From: Endoryza sp044226045 | GTDB lineage: Bacteria; Bacteroidota; Bacteroidia; Chitinophagales; Chitinophagaceae | Direction: 5' to 3' | Assembly: GCA_044226045.1 (NCBI GenBank) | Contig: JBGAHR010000008.1 | Location: forward strand, 1 to 64,000 | DNA: 64,000 nt | Part shown: one piece after another, positions 40,476-48,414 of the stretch | Numbering within the stretch: position 1 is the first letter of the stretch | How the letters are laid out: each line of letters begins with the position of its first letter | Made by a program: the position numbers and the translations under genes | Notes under the pieces: model-generated | What the model saw: only the letters and a program-made list of their open reading frames with translations | Database searches by the model: none | What the model was told of the DNA's origin: nothing

Positions 40476-41624
40476 ATGTCCGCAGATTCTCCTGCATATA
40501 AATTGATCGCTTTCGTTTCCAACAGCGCGTGGTCGGTGTATAATTTTCGCCTTGAAGTTATTCGAAAGCTATTAGAACAAGGATACAAAGTAGTGGTCCT
40601 GGCACCGGATGATGAGTTCTCCTCTCTGTTAGTCGAAAATGGTTGCCAGTTTGTTCCGATACATTTCAACAACAAGTCAGAAAACCCCCTCAAGGATATC
40701 AGCTTTTATCTTCAATTGAAGAAACTGTATGGCAGGCTGAAACCCGATTTTATTTTTCACTATGTGGCCAAGCCGAATATTTATGGCTCTATGGCAGCGG
40801 CGGCAAATCATATCGACTCGGTAGCGGTCATTACAGGACTGGGTTACGCTTTCGCTAAAAGAAACTGGTTGTATTTAGTGGTGAAGATGCTTTATCGTCA
40901 TGCGTTGAAAAAAACAAGGGAAGTATGGTTTCTCAACAATGAAGATGCCCGCATTTTTATTTCGGAAAAAATAGTCAACATTGAAAAAGTGAAAGTATTG
41001 CCCGGAGAAGGGGTGAATACGGATCATTTTTCACCGGACTATGCCGGCCAGGGAGCGGCCACCCATCCGCAATTCACGTTTCTGATGAGTGCCCGTTTAT
41101 TGAAAAGTAAGGGGGTTGCCTTATATGCGGATGCAGCCCGTATACTCAAGAAGAAGAATTATGATGTGAGATTTGAATTGATTGGGTTCTTTGAAAAACA
41201 CCATCCGGATTCCATTTCACAGGAAGATATCAATCGCTGGGAAAAAGAAGGGATCGTTCATTACCTGGGCTATGCCAGGGATGTAAGACCTCATTTGAAA
41301 AAGGCCGATTGCTTTGTGTTTCCTTCTTTCTATCATGAAGGAGTGCCGCGAAGCCTCATGGAAGCAGCCAGTATGGAACTACCGATCATCACTACTCTCA
41401 ATCGTGGCTGCAAGGAAGTAGTGCTGAATAATTCAACCGGCTATATCTGCAACCTGAACGACCCCTTTGACCTGGCCGACAAAATGGAAAGAATGATCAA
41501 TCTAACGGAAGAAGATCGCCTGCGTATGGGACGAAACGGTCGTAACCTCGTGATGAAAAAATTCGACATCCACCAGGTCATTGATGAATATATTGGCACG
41601 CTCAACCACGACTTGCCAGACTAA
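40476..41624 (+). CDS. glycosyltransferase family 4
   Basis: The 382-residue protein is a GT-B retaining glycosyltransferase. The N-terminal domain starts IAFVSNSAWSVYNFRLEVIRKLLEQGYKVVVLAP. The C-terminal Glyco_transf_1 domain contains FLMSARLLKSKGVALYADAARIL, HYLGYARDVRPHLKKADCFVFPSFYHEGVPRSLMEAASMELPIIT with the E-G-x-P...E-A donor motif. It probably adds a sugar to a lipid-linked or surface glycan at the inner face of the membrane. Sugar and acceptor are unknown. Its end overlaps the convergent gene by four bases. Confidence 0.9.
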   Translation: MSADSPAYKLIAFVSNSAWSVYNFRLEVIRKLLEQGYKVVVLAPDDEFSSLLVENGCQFVPIHFNNKSENPLKDISFYLQLKKLYGRLKPDFIFHYVAKPNIYGSMAAAANHIDSVAVITGLGYAFAKRNWLYLVVKMLYRHALKKTREVWFLNNEDARIFISEKIVNIEKVKVLPGEGVNTDHFSPDYAGQGAATHPQFTFLMSARLLKSKGVALYADAARILKKKNYDVRFELIGFFEKHHPDSISQEDINRWEKEGIVHYLGYARDVRPHLKKADCFVFPSFYHEGVPRSLMEAASMELPIITTLNRGCKEVVLNNSTGYICNLNDPFDLADKMERMINLTEEDRLRMGRNGRNLVMKKFDIHQVIDEYIGTLNHDLPD

Positions 41625-42538
41625 TCAAATTTCAATTCACTGAATTCTGCCTGTAAAAATTCCAGCACCCCGGAATTCCTGATTTGCTGCTCCCAGGTCC
41701 ATTCTGTCAGGTCGGGAAAGCTGTAAGAAAATCCATTGATATTTTCCCATGTGAAGTTCCGGAGGTCGTTCTCCAGGTAAAAATAATGGCCACCCATTCT
41801 TTCCTCGAAGCCCGTCATCCAGGGATATCGGGTGCTGATCACCGGAACACGGCAGGCAATGTATTCAAGCAGTTTGGTGGAGGTTTGCTGGTTGAAGGGA
41901 GCAATGTCTGGGATATAATTCAGGGCAAAGCGGGATTTCAGCAGGTATTCTCTTACCTGGTCTTTCTGTACCGGCCCTTTGAAAACAATGTTCCGATGAT
42001 CCTTGTATTGTTGTTGCAGGTCTTCATACCGATGGCTTAACACCAACAGGGTCCTGTCTTTGAGTACGGTGGTGAAATGATTGAAGAGGTCTTTCATTCT
42101 CCGCGCAGCGGAAATATCACCGGTATAAATAAAATCAAACTCTTTGTGCAGCGGAGGGACGCCACCCAACCATTCTTCCGGAATGCCCAGCTCGCGAAAA
42201 CCATAAGGGATATGGTCGTGGAAATTGAGCGCGTTCTTTACAAACTCGTTCTGAAACAGCCGGAAATCCGGCTGGGTGTTGATAAAACTCTTCACCCAGT
42301 CTTTCCATTGGCGGAAAGGGGGTAGTGAGGCCGAAGGATATTCGTGAATTCTGATAATACCCTCCCGGGGTGAACTGAAGTCCGTTCCCAAAAAAAACCA
42401 TTCAACCTGGCGGTGGACCGTGTTGAGTTCATCCGACGTGACTACCTCACAATTAATATTGTAACGGGAGAAAAACTGGCGGTATCCGTAAAGCCCCGGT
42501 AAAAAGGCTTTGTGGTTATGTACAAAAGCGATGGTCAT
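41621..42538 (-). CDS. glycosyltransferase-like protein (GT-B type)
   Basis: The 305-residue protein has a short N-terminal Rossmann-like start (TIAFVHNHKAFLPGLYGYRQFF) and a C-terminal half like Glyco_transf_1 (DFIYTGDISAARRMKDLFNHF, NIVFKGPVQKDQVREYLLKSRFALNYIPDIAPFNQQTSTKLLEYIACRVPVIST). The T-K-L-L-E-Y-x-A segment is where GT4 enzymes have the donor-binding Glu. It is shorter than usual for the family, so the assignment is to the fold only. It is divergent from purL. Confidence 0.75.
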   Translation of the reverse strand: MTIAFVHNHKAFLPGLYGYRQFFSRYNINCEVVTSDELNTVHRQVEWFFLGTDFSSPREGIIRIHEYPSASLPPFRQWKDWVKSFINTQPDFRLFQNEFVKNALNFHDHIPYGFRELGIPEEWLGGVPPLHKEFDFIYTGDISAARRMKDLFNHFTTVLKDRTLLVLSHRYEDLQQQYKDHRNIVFKGPVQKDQVREYLLKSRFALNYIPDIAPFNQQTSTKLLEYIACRVPVISTRYPWMTGFEERMGGHYFYLENDLRNFTWENINGFSYSFPDLTEWTWEQQIRNSGVLEFLQAEFSELKFD

Positions 42539-42586
42539 AGGTTAGTAAGTCGGGATAAATTTATAAATAAGATGGCAGAGTCTTCG

Positions 42587-42594
42587 TACTTTTG
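42587..42594 (+). promoter_or_regulatory. -7 box of purL
   Basis: TACTTTTG matches TAnnTTTG, 31 bases before the purL ATG at 42626. An A/T-rich ttataaa occurs about 20 bases upstream, but no TTG. Confidence 0.4.
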
Positions 42595-42625
42595 CGCTTT
42601 CCACGCATATCCGTCTAAATTTTTT

Positions 42626-44860
42626 ATGGAAGTAACACTCAAAACGGCACAACAGCTCCGTCTTACAGAAGAAGAATTCGAATTAATCAAGAAAAAACTC
42701 GGGCGCACTCCAAACTTTACAGAATTATGTTGTTTCAGCGCTATGTGGAGTGAACACTGCAGCTATAAAAACTCCATTAAATACCTCAAAACCTTGCCTC
42801 GCGAAGGCAAAAAAATGCTGGTGAAAGCAGGTGAGGAGAATGCCGGTCTGATGGATATTGGCGATGGCTATGGAGTGGTATTTAAAATTGAATCACACAA
42901 CCACCCGTCGGCCATTGAACCTTTCCAGGGTGCGGCCACCGGCGTGGGAGGAATTCATCGCGATATTTTTACCATGGGAGCAAGACCCATCGCCTCCCTG
43001 AACTCTCTCCGTTTTGGCAATTTGAAAGAAGCCAGAACCCAGCATTTGCTGGCAGGAGTGGTTCATGGAATCAGTCATTATGGTAACTGCTTTGGCGTAC
43101 CGACGGTGGGTGGAGAAATCTATTTTGAAGAAAGATATCATACCAATCCGCTGGTGAATGCGATGAGCGTTGGAATCGTGAAGAATGGCGAAACCATTTC
43201 TGCCACTGCAAAAGGCACCGGTAACCCTGTATTTTTTGTGGGTAGCGCAACCGGCAAAGATGGTATCGGTGGCGCCTCATTCGCCAGTGCCGATATTACG
43301 GAAGAGAGCGCAGAGGAATTACCTGCTGTACAGGTGGGCGATCCGTTCCAGGAGAAAAAACTGCTGGAGGCCTGCCTGGAAGTGATCAAAACAGGCGCTG
43401 TTGTGGGCATGCAGGATATGGGAGCCGCGGGCATAATTTGTTCCACATCAGAAATGAGCGCAAAAGGAGAAGTAGGGATGCGCATCGACCTGGAAAAAGT
43501 TCCTACCCGCCAGAAAAATATGAAAGCCTGGGAACTGCTGCTCAGCGAAAGCCAGGAGCGTATGTTGATGGTGGTGGAAAAAGGAAAAGAACAGGCGGTA
43601 CTGGATGTTTTTGAGAAATGGGATCTTCCCTGCAGTGAAATAGGGGAAGTAACGGAAGACGGAATGCTTCGTTTCTTCATGAATGGCGAACTCGAAGCAG
43701 AGATCCCCGCCTTTGAACTGGTACTCGGTGGCGGCGCTCCGCAAAACTCCCGGAATTATATCCAGCCGGAATATTTCGATAAAGTAGCAGCCTTTGACCC
43801 GGCAACAGTGGAAGTGCCGGAAGATTTGAAAGCAGTAGCCGAACAACTGGTGAGCCTGCCGAATATCGCCTCCAAGAGATGGGTATATGTGCAATATGAC
43901 AGCATGGTTGGAACAGTAAATGCTTCCACCAATGCACCCAGCGATGCGGCAGTGGTTATTGCCAAGCCCACTAATAAGGGGCTGGCGTTGACGACCGATT
44001 GCAACAGCCGCTACGTGTTCGCGGATCCCTATAAAGGTGGAATGATCGCAGTAGCCGAAGCTGCCCGAAATATCGTGTGCAGTGGTGGACAACCACTTGG
44101 CATAACCAACTGTCTCAACTTTGGTAACCCATACGATCCCGCCGTTTATTACCAGTTCGTGTATGCGCTGAAGGGCATGGGTGAGGCCTGTGTGAAATTC
44201 GATACACCGGTCACCGGTGGAAACGTGAGCTTCTATAACCAGAACCCGGATGGAGCCGTTTATCCTACACCTACGATCGGTATGGTTGGGCTGCTCGATC
44301 ATGTGAACAAGAAAATGACCATGGACTTCAAAGCCGCCGGAGATGTGATCTTCCTGATTGGAAAGAGCCGCGGTGATATCAATTCATCCGAATACCTGCA
44401 TAAAATAAAAGGGGTTGAATACAGTCCTGCTCCACATTTTGATCTCGAAGAGGAATTCGCCCTCCAGCAAAAAGTGTCAGAATTGATTTCCTCCAAACTG
44501 ATAGAATCTGCTCATGATGTGAGCGAAGGCGGATTATTCGTTACGCTCCTCGAGTCCTGCTTCAACCGCGATCTGGGAATCGATGTGGTGGCATCGGATT
44601 ATAAAATCCGTAAAGACGGCTACTGGTTTGGAGAGGCGCAGAGCAGGGTGGTAGTGAGCGTAAAAAGCACCCGTGAAGCAGCCTTCCGCAAAGCACTCGA
44701 AGGATTTGTTTATGAAGAGTTGGGAGTAGTGACAACCGGCGCGGTGGAAGTGGATGGAATGAACTGGGGACATATCGATCAATGGAAGGAACGTTATGAA
44801 AATGCCATTGCCGGTCTGCTCGCCGGTCATGAAAGCGAACATGCACTCAGCGCATTATAA
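42626..44860 (+). CDS. purL: phosphoribosylformylglycinamidine synthase subunit PurL
   Basis: PurL performs the ATP-dependent amidation of FGAR in purine synthesis, using ammonia from a PurQ glutaminase encoded elsewhere. The 744-residue length is that of the small PurL type. Motifs: FTELCCFSAMWSEHCSYKNS near the N-terminus, FKIESHNHPSAIEPFQGAATGVGG, GGEIYFEERYHTNPL, the second half with ADPYKGGMIAVAEAARNIVCSG and HDVSEGGLFVTLLE. ATG 42626 is chosen because an upstream ATG at 42512 lies within the divergent gene and the -7 box sits between. hldD follows after 30 bases and may be cotranscribed. Confidence 0.97.
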   Translation: MEVTLKTAQQLRLTEEEFELIKKKLGRTPNFTELCCFSAMWSEHCSYKNSIKYLKTLPREGKKMLVKAGEENAGLMDIGDGYGVVFKIESHNHPSAIEPFQGAATGVGGIHRDIFTMGARPIASLNSLRFGNLKEARTQHLLAGVVHGISHYGNCFGVPTVGGEIYFEERYHTNPLVNAMSVGIVKNGETISATAKGTGNPVFFVGSATGKDGIGGASFASADITEESAEELPAVQVGDPFQEKKLLEACLEVIKTGAVVGMQDMGAAGIICSTSEMSAKGEVGMRIDLEKVPTRQKNMKAWELLLSESQERMLMVVEKGKEQAVLDVFEKWDLPCSEIGEVTEDGMLRFFMNGELEAEIPAFELVLGGGAPQNSRNYIQPEYFDKVAAFDPATVEVPEDLKAVAEQLVSLPNIASKRWVYVQYDSMVGTVNASTNAPSDAAVVIAKPTNKGLALTTDCNSRYVFADPYKGGMIAVAEAARNIVCSGGQPLGITNCLNFGNPYDPAVYYQFVYALKGMGEACVKFDTPVTGGNVSFYNQNPDGAVYPTPTIGMVGLLDHVNKKMTMDFKAAGDVIFLIGKSRGDINSSEYLHKIKGVEYSPAPHFDLEEEFALQQKVSELISSKLIESAHDVSEGGLFVTLLESCFNRDLGIDVVASDYKIRKDGYWFGEAQSRVVVSVKSTREAAFRKALEGFVYEELGVVTTGAVEVDGMNWGHIDQWKERYENAIAGLLAGHESEHALSAL

Positions 44861-44890
44861 TATAAAATCAACCAGGAAAGATTTACAGGA

Positions 44891-45901
44891 ATGAGTACCG
44901 ATAAGCGTGGATACATAGTGGTTACCGGGGCTGCCGGATTTATAGGCAGTTGCCTGGTTGGCTTCCTCAATCAGAAAGGATATACAAAACTGATACTCGT
45001 CGACGATTTCAGCATTGAGGAAAAGTACCCTAACCTGGAAGGAAAGACCTTTTCTCACAAGATTGAACGGGAGACTTTTTTTGAATGGCTGACTATTAAT
45101 AAACCAGTCATCGATTTTTTCTTTCATATTGGCGCCCGTACGGATACCACCGAATTCGACTATAACATTCACCAGCACCTGAATGTAGACTATTCCCGGA
45201 AAGTGTGGGATTACTGTACCATTCAACAGATTCCGCTGGTATATGCTTCTTCGGCGGCCACTTATGGCGCGGGAGAATGGGGTTACAATGATGATCACTC
45301 GATCTCTCATCAATTGAAACCACTCAATCCTTATGGCGTATCCAAGAATGAATTCGACAAGTGGGTGTTGCATCAGAAAGATCATCCGCCATTTTGGGCC
45401 GGATTGAAATTTTTCAATGTGTACGGTCCGAACGAATATCATAAGGGACGTATGGCCAGCGTCATCTGGCATTCTTACCGGCAGATTCAGGAAGCAGGAC
45501 TGGTAAAGCTATTCCGCTCGCATAAACCCGAGTACAGGGATGGCCAGCAGTTGCGGGATTTTATTTATGTGAAGGATGTGCTGAAAGTCTGTTACTGGCT
45601 GATGCAAACCAGTTTGGAACAGCCCGATAAAAACGAACAGCTTTCCGGTATTTATAACCTGGGAACGGGAAAGGCCCGGACCTTTGAAGACCTGGTAAAA
45701 GCCACGTTTTCAGGGATGGACAGGGCTTCCAATATTGAATACATCGACATGCCCGAAGACATCCGCGACAAGTATCAGTATTTCACCGAGGCGAATATGC
45801 GGAAACTGAAGACCGCCGGCTATACCGGTGATTTTTATTCGCTTGAAGAGGGCGTAGATGACTACGTAAGAAACTATTTAGTAAGCGGAAAGTATTATTA
45901 A
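44891..45901 (+). CDS. hldD: ADP-glyceromanno-heptose 6-epimerase family protein
   Basis: The 336-residue extended SDR protein has the NAD(P) motif VVTGAAGFIGSCLV (about 10-23), HIGARTDTTEFDY, the catalytic YASSAATYG and Y-x-x-x-K in NPYGVSKNEF, and the HldD-like FFNVYGPNEYHKGRMASVIWHSYRQI and QLRDFIYVKDV. It would convert ADP-D-glycero- to ADP-L-glycero-D-manno-heptose for lipopolysaccharide core. A possible heptose user is the GT9 protein at 11212. It follows purL by 30 bases. A terminator lies 26 bases downstream. Confidence 0.92.
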   Translation: MSTDKRGYIVVTGAAGFIGSCLVGFLNQKGYTKLILVDDFSIEEKYPNLEGKTFSHKIERETFFEWLTINKPVIDFFFHIGARTDTTEFDYNIHQHLNVDYSRKVWDYCTIQQIPLVYASSAATYGAGEWGYNDDHSISHQLKPLNPYGVSKNEFDKWVLHQKDHPPFWAGLKFFNVYGPNEYHKGRMASVIWHSYRQIQEAGLVKLFRSHKPEYRDGQQLRDFIYVKDVLKVCYWLMQTSLEQPDKNEQLSGIYNLGTGKARTFEDLVKATFSGMDRASNIEYIDMPEDIRDKYQYFTEANMRKLKTAGYTGDFYSLEEGVDDYVRNYLVSGKYY

Positions 45902-45902
45902 G

Positions 45903-45910
45903 TAGCTTTG
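45903..45910 (+). promoter_or_regulatory. -7 box upstream of the proC terminator hairpin
   Basis: TAGCTTTG matches TAnnTTTG and starts right after the hldD stop. Transcription would begin near 45916, upstream of the hairpin at 45927-45949, so any proC transcript from here must read through it. Confidence 0.4.
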
Positions 45911-45926
45911 CCGCATAAGTGTTGCT

Positions 45927-45958
45927 GCCATCCCGGAGAACGGGCTGGCTTTTTTTTT
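45927..45958 (+). terminator. terminator hairpin directly before proC
   Basis: GCCA-T-CCCG (45927-45935) pairs with CGGG-C-TGGC (45941-45949) around loop GAGAA, with a single T/C mismatch, and is followed by nine T. It ends 12 bases before the proC ATG at 45971. It may simply end the purL-hldD transcript, or act as an attenuator for proC. Confidence 0.75.
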
Positions 45959-45970
45959 AAACTGATAACC

Positions 45971-46771
45971 ATGGGTCGGAAAATTGCCATCATCGGAGGA
46001 GGAAACCTGGGTACTGCCATTGCAGAAGGATTGATCAATAGTGGATATTCGCAGCCCGGGGATATCATGATTACCAGGCGAAACCTGCAGAACCTTTCCG
46101 GGCTTCAGCAGCGGGGGGTGAGCATTACTGATGACAATAATATAGCAGTGACTTTTGCAGACCTGGTGGTACTGGCCGTTAAACCTTTTCAGGCATCGGC
46201 AGTCATTCAGTCTGTGCGGGATCAGTTTGATGCCGGCAAACATTTGCTCGTGTCGGTGGTAACCGGTGTAACGCTGGAGGAACTGGGAAGCGCTTTGGGT
46301 AAACCTTTACCCATTATCAGGGCGATGCCCAATACTGCCATTGCCATCCAGGAAAGTATGACCTGCCTTGCTGCCGGCAAGATCAGTGCAGAACAGAAAA
46401 AAGCCGCTGGGGAATTATTTGAACAATTAGGGAAAATAGCGTGGATTGATGAAAAATTAATGGAGGCAGCCACTGTACTGGGCGCTTGTGGCACGGCTTA
46501 TGCGATGAGATATATCCGTGCGAATATCCAGGGTGGAATTGAGATTGGTTTTGATGCCAGCACTGCCAGCCTGATCGCCGCACAAACTGTAAAGGGGGCC
46601 GCGGAACTGTTATTAAGAAAGGGAGCCCATCCCGAGCAGGAAATTGATAAAGTTACCACCCCGAGAGGGTGCACAATTGCCGGCCTGAATGAAATGGAAC
46701 ACCAGGGGTTCAGTTCCTCTCTAATCAAAGGAATTATAACCAGTTACGACAAAATTGCCAAAGATTATTAG
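45971..46771 (+). CDS. proC: pyrroline-5-carboxylate reductase
   Basis: ProC reduces pyrroline-5-carboxylate to proline. The 266-residue protein has the nucleotide-binding motif KIAIIGGGNLGTAIAEGLI (3-21), VVLAVKPFQASAVI, LPIIRAMPNTAIAIQESMT and the C-terminal dimer motif QTVKGAAELLL...TPRGCTIAGLNEME. ATG 45971 is used because the upstream ATG at 45908 would place the terminator hairpin and T run inside the coding sequence. No proA or proB is nearby. Confidence 0.96.
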   Translation: MGRKIAIIGGGNLGTAIAEGLINSGYSQPGDIMITRRNLQNLSGLQQRGVSITDDNNIAVTFADLVVLAVKPFQASAVIQSVRDQFDAGKHLLVSVVTGVTLEELGSALGKPLPIIRAMPNTAIAIQESMTCLAAGKISAEQKKAAGELFEQLGKIAWIDEKLMEAATVLGACGTAYAMRYIRANIQGGIEIGFDASTASLIAAQTVKGAAELLLRKGAHPEQEIDKVTTPRGCTIAGLNEMEHQGFSSSLIKGIITSYDKIAKDY

Positions 46772-46890
46772 TAAAAAGACGATGCATTTATCGTACTTTT
46801 ACTTTCCAATTAAAACCTTATTCACTTGCGAAATAAAATAAACCATATTTTCTTTGCGTTATTGACGTACCCCTTAAAACCCAGTATCGT

Positions 46891-47085
46891 ATGAAGAAGG
46901 ACAAGCTAAGTATGCTTATTCTGATCGCTGAGATCGTGGCGATTACCGCGTTACACGCCGCCAAAGATGGGCAGAAGTCAATTGCTAAATCGGAAGAAAA
47001 AGCACAGACATCCTCCAGTTACATTACCAGCACCCTTCAACCGGGCAACTATTCTTATTTGATCCTTCCAGGCTTTCCCTACTAA
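46891..47085 (+). CDS. small exported or membrane peptide, hypothetical
   Basis: The 64-residue frame begins MKKDKLSMLILIAEIVAITALHAA, a plausible signal or anchor, followed by a polar Lys/Glu/Ser-rich part and ending PGNYSYLILPGFPY. It fills the gap between proC and the next glycosyltransferase and points the same way. The basic-hydrophobic start and the lack of repeats favour a real gene, but there is no recognised homologue and no clear ribosome-binding site. Confidence 0.4.
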   Translation: MKKDKLSMLILIAEIVAITALHAAKDGQKSIAKSEEKAQTSSSYITSTLQPGNYSYLILPGFPY

Positions 47086-47139
47086 ATCAGTTTTGGAATT
47101 TTACATAGTATAAATCCTGCTCATTATACGGGTAATTTT

Positions 47140-48168
47140 ATGAAGATAGCTTTTACTATTTGCTCCAATAACTATCTTTCCCTGGCTCGTGTACTGGGAA
47201 AATCACTACTGAAACATAATCCGGAATATCATTTTATCATCGGGTTGGTTGATCAAAAATCAGAAGCTGCGGAAGCTTATTACAAAGATTTCGATATTCT
47301 CCCCTGTGGCGATATTGGATTGCCCGAGTTGGAAGACATGGCCAATCACTATTCAATCGCCGAATTCAACACCTCCGTAAAACCTTTCTATTTTCAATAC
47401 CTGCATAAAAAATATCCGCAGGCAACACAGATACTCTTTGTGGATCCGGATATGAAAGTCTATGGTAAACTAACCGATCTCGACATACACCACCAGCAAT
47501 ATGATATCGTGCTGACACCGCATATCCTGGAGCCCATGGTGGATGACGGAAAGAGCCCTGATGAGGCTTCTTACCTGGCAACCGGCACGTACAATCTTGG
47601 ATTTCTCTCTTTGAAGATGAGTGACGAATCATTACGGTTCCTGAACTGGTGGGGAGAGCGATTGAAAAAATATTGCCTCTTCGATTTCGGCAGAGGTCTT
47701 TTTGTAGATCAGAAATGGGTGAACCTCGTGCCTGTGTTCTTTAACTCAGTATATATTCTGCGTCATCCGGGCTATAATATTGCATACTGGAATATCCAGG
47801 AGCGACATATTTCCGGAGAACCCGGAAACATTACGGTGAACCAGCAATACCCATTGATCATCTATCACTGGAGTAGTGTGGGCATCAAACAGAATAAACT
47901 CTTCTACAAACAACAGAACCGCTATGCCGATACAGATTTTCCATTAGTGTATCGCCTGTTCCAGGAATATGTGGAAGATGTGAAAACAGAGGGGTACCTG
48001 CAAACCAATCCCTTACCCTGCTATTACCTGAATTTCCACGATGAATTTGAGAAAAGAACACTCAAACAATCGTTTGCAGGTCGCATCAAATTGCTTTTCA
48101 AGCAACTCGTTCCTGCTAAAACACGCCAGAAAATCAAGCAGAAACTCATTGGCAGCCTGGGTAATTAA
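47140..48168 (+). CDS. GT-A-type glycosyltransferase
   Basis: The 342-residue protein starts IAFTICSNNYLSLARVLGKSLLKHNP and has the metal-binding D-x-D in QILFVDPDMKVYGKL (about residues 104-118), then YNLGFLSLK and RGLFVDQKWVNLVPVFF, typical of nucleotide-diphospho-sugar transferases that act on surface glycans. The C-terminus is basic (KTRQKIKQKLIG) and may rest on the membrane. Donor and acceptor are unknown. It is 54 bases after the small hypothetical gene. Confidence 0.85.
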   Translation: MKIAFTICSNNYLSLARVLGKSLLKHNPEYHFIIGLVDQKSEAAEAYYKDFDILPCGDIGLPELEDMANHYSIAEFNTSVKPFYFQYLHKKYPQATQILFVDPDMKVYGKLTDLDIHHQQYDIVLTPHILEPMVDDGKSPDEASYLATGTYNLGFLSLKMSDESLRFLNWWGERLKKYCLFDFGRGLFVDQKWVNLVPVFFNSVYILRHPGYNIAYWNIQERHISGEPGNITVNQQYPLIIYHWSSVGIKQNKLFYKQQNRYADTDFPLVYRLFQEYVEDVKTEGYLQTNPLPCYYLNFHDEFEKRTLKQSFAGRIKLLFKQLVPAKTRQKIKQKLIGSLGN

Positions 48169-48229
48169 ATAAGTTCACAGACTTTTCCACAGACTACTTC
48201 AATAATTTCATCGGGCAAAAAAATAAACT

Positions 48230-48237
48230 TAGTTTTG
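48230..48237 (+). promoter_or_regulatory. -7 box of pyrG with long leader
   Basis: TAGTTTTG matches TAnnTTTG. The predicted start is near 48243, leaving a leader of about 170 bases before the pyrG ATG at 48415. The leader has one short hairpin, ACCCG (48266-48270) with CGGGT (48279-48283), followed by cttt. Confidence 0.45.
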
Positions 48238-48414
48238 CACGACCTCATGGAATTATTTTCTAACCCGCCAAAGAACGGGTCTTTCTTCCAGGGTCGCTGG
48301 CTATTTGGGATGGGTCTTATCATCTGAATTGAATTTTACGGACAGTTTTATTTGGATTCCTACAAGAGCAGGGATGCCATTTATTTTTTTATATAAACGT
48401 ATTAACCAGGAGTT

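Noticed and set aside
42512..42625. 38-residue N-terminal extension of PurL
   Set aside because: It overlaps the divergent glycosyltransferase gene and the -7 box; PurL homology starts at MEVTLKTAQQ.
45908..45970. 21-residue N-terminal extension of ProC
   Set aside because: It reads through the terminator hairpin and T run, giving CCCHPGERAGFFFKL; the nucleotide-binding fold starts at ATG 45971.
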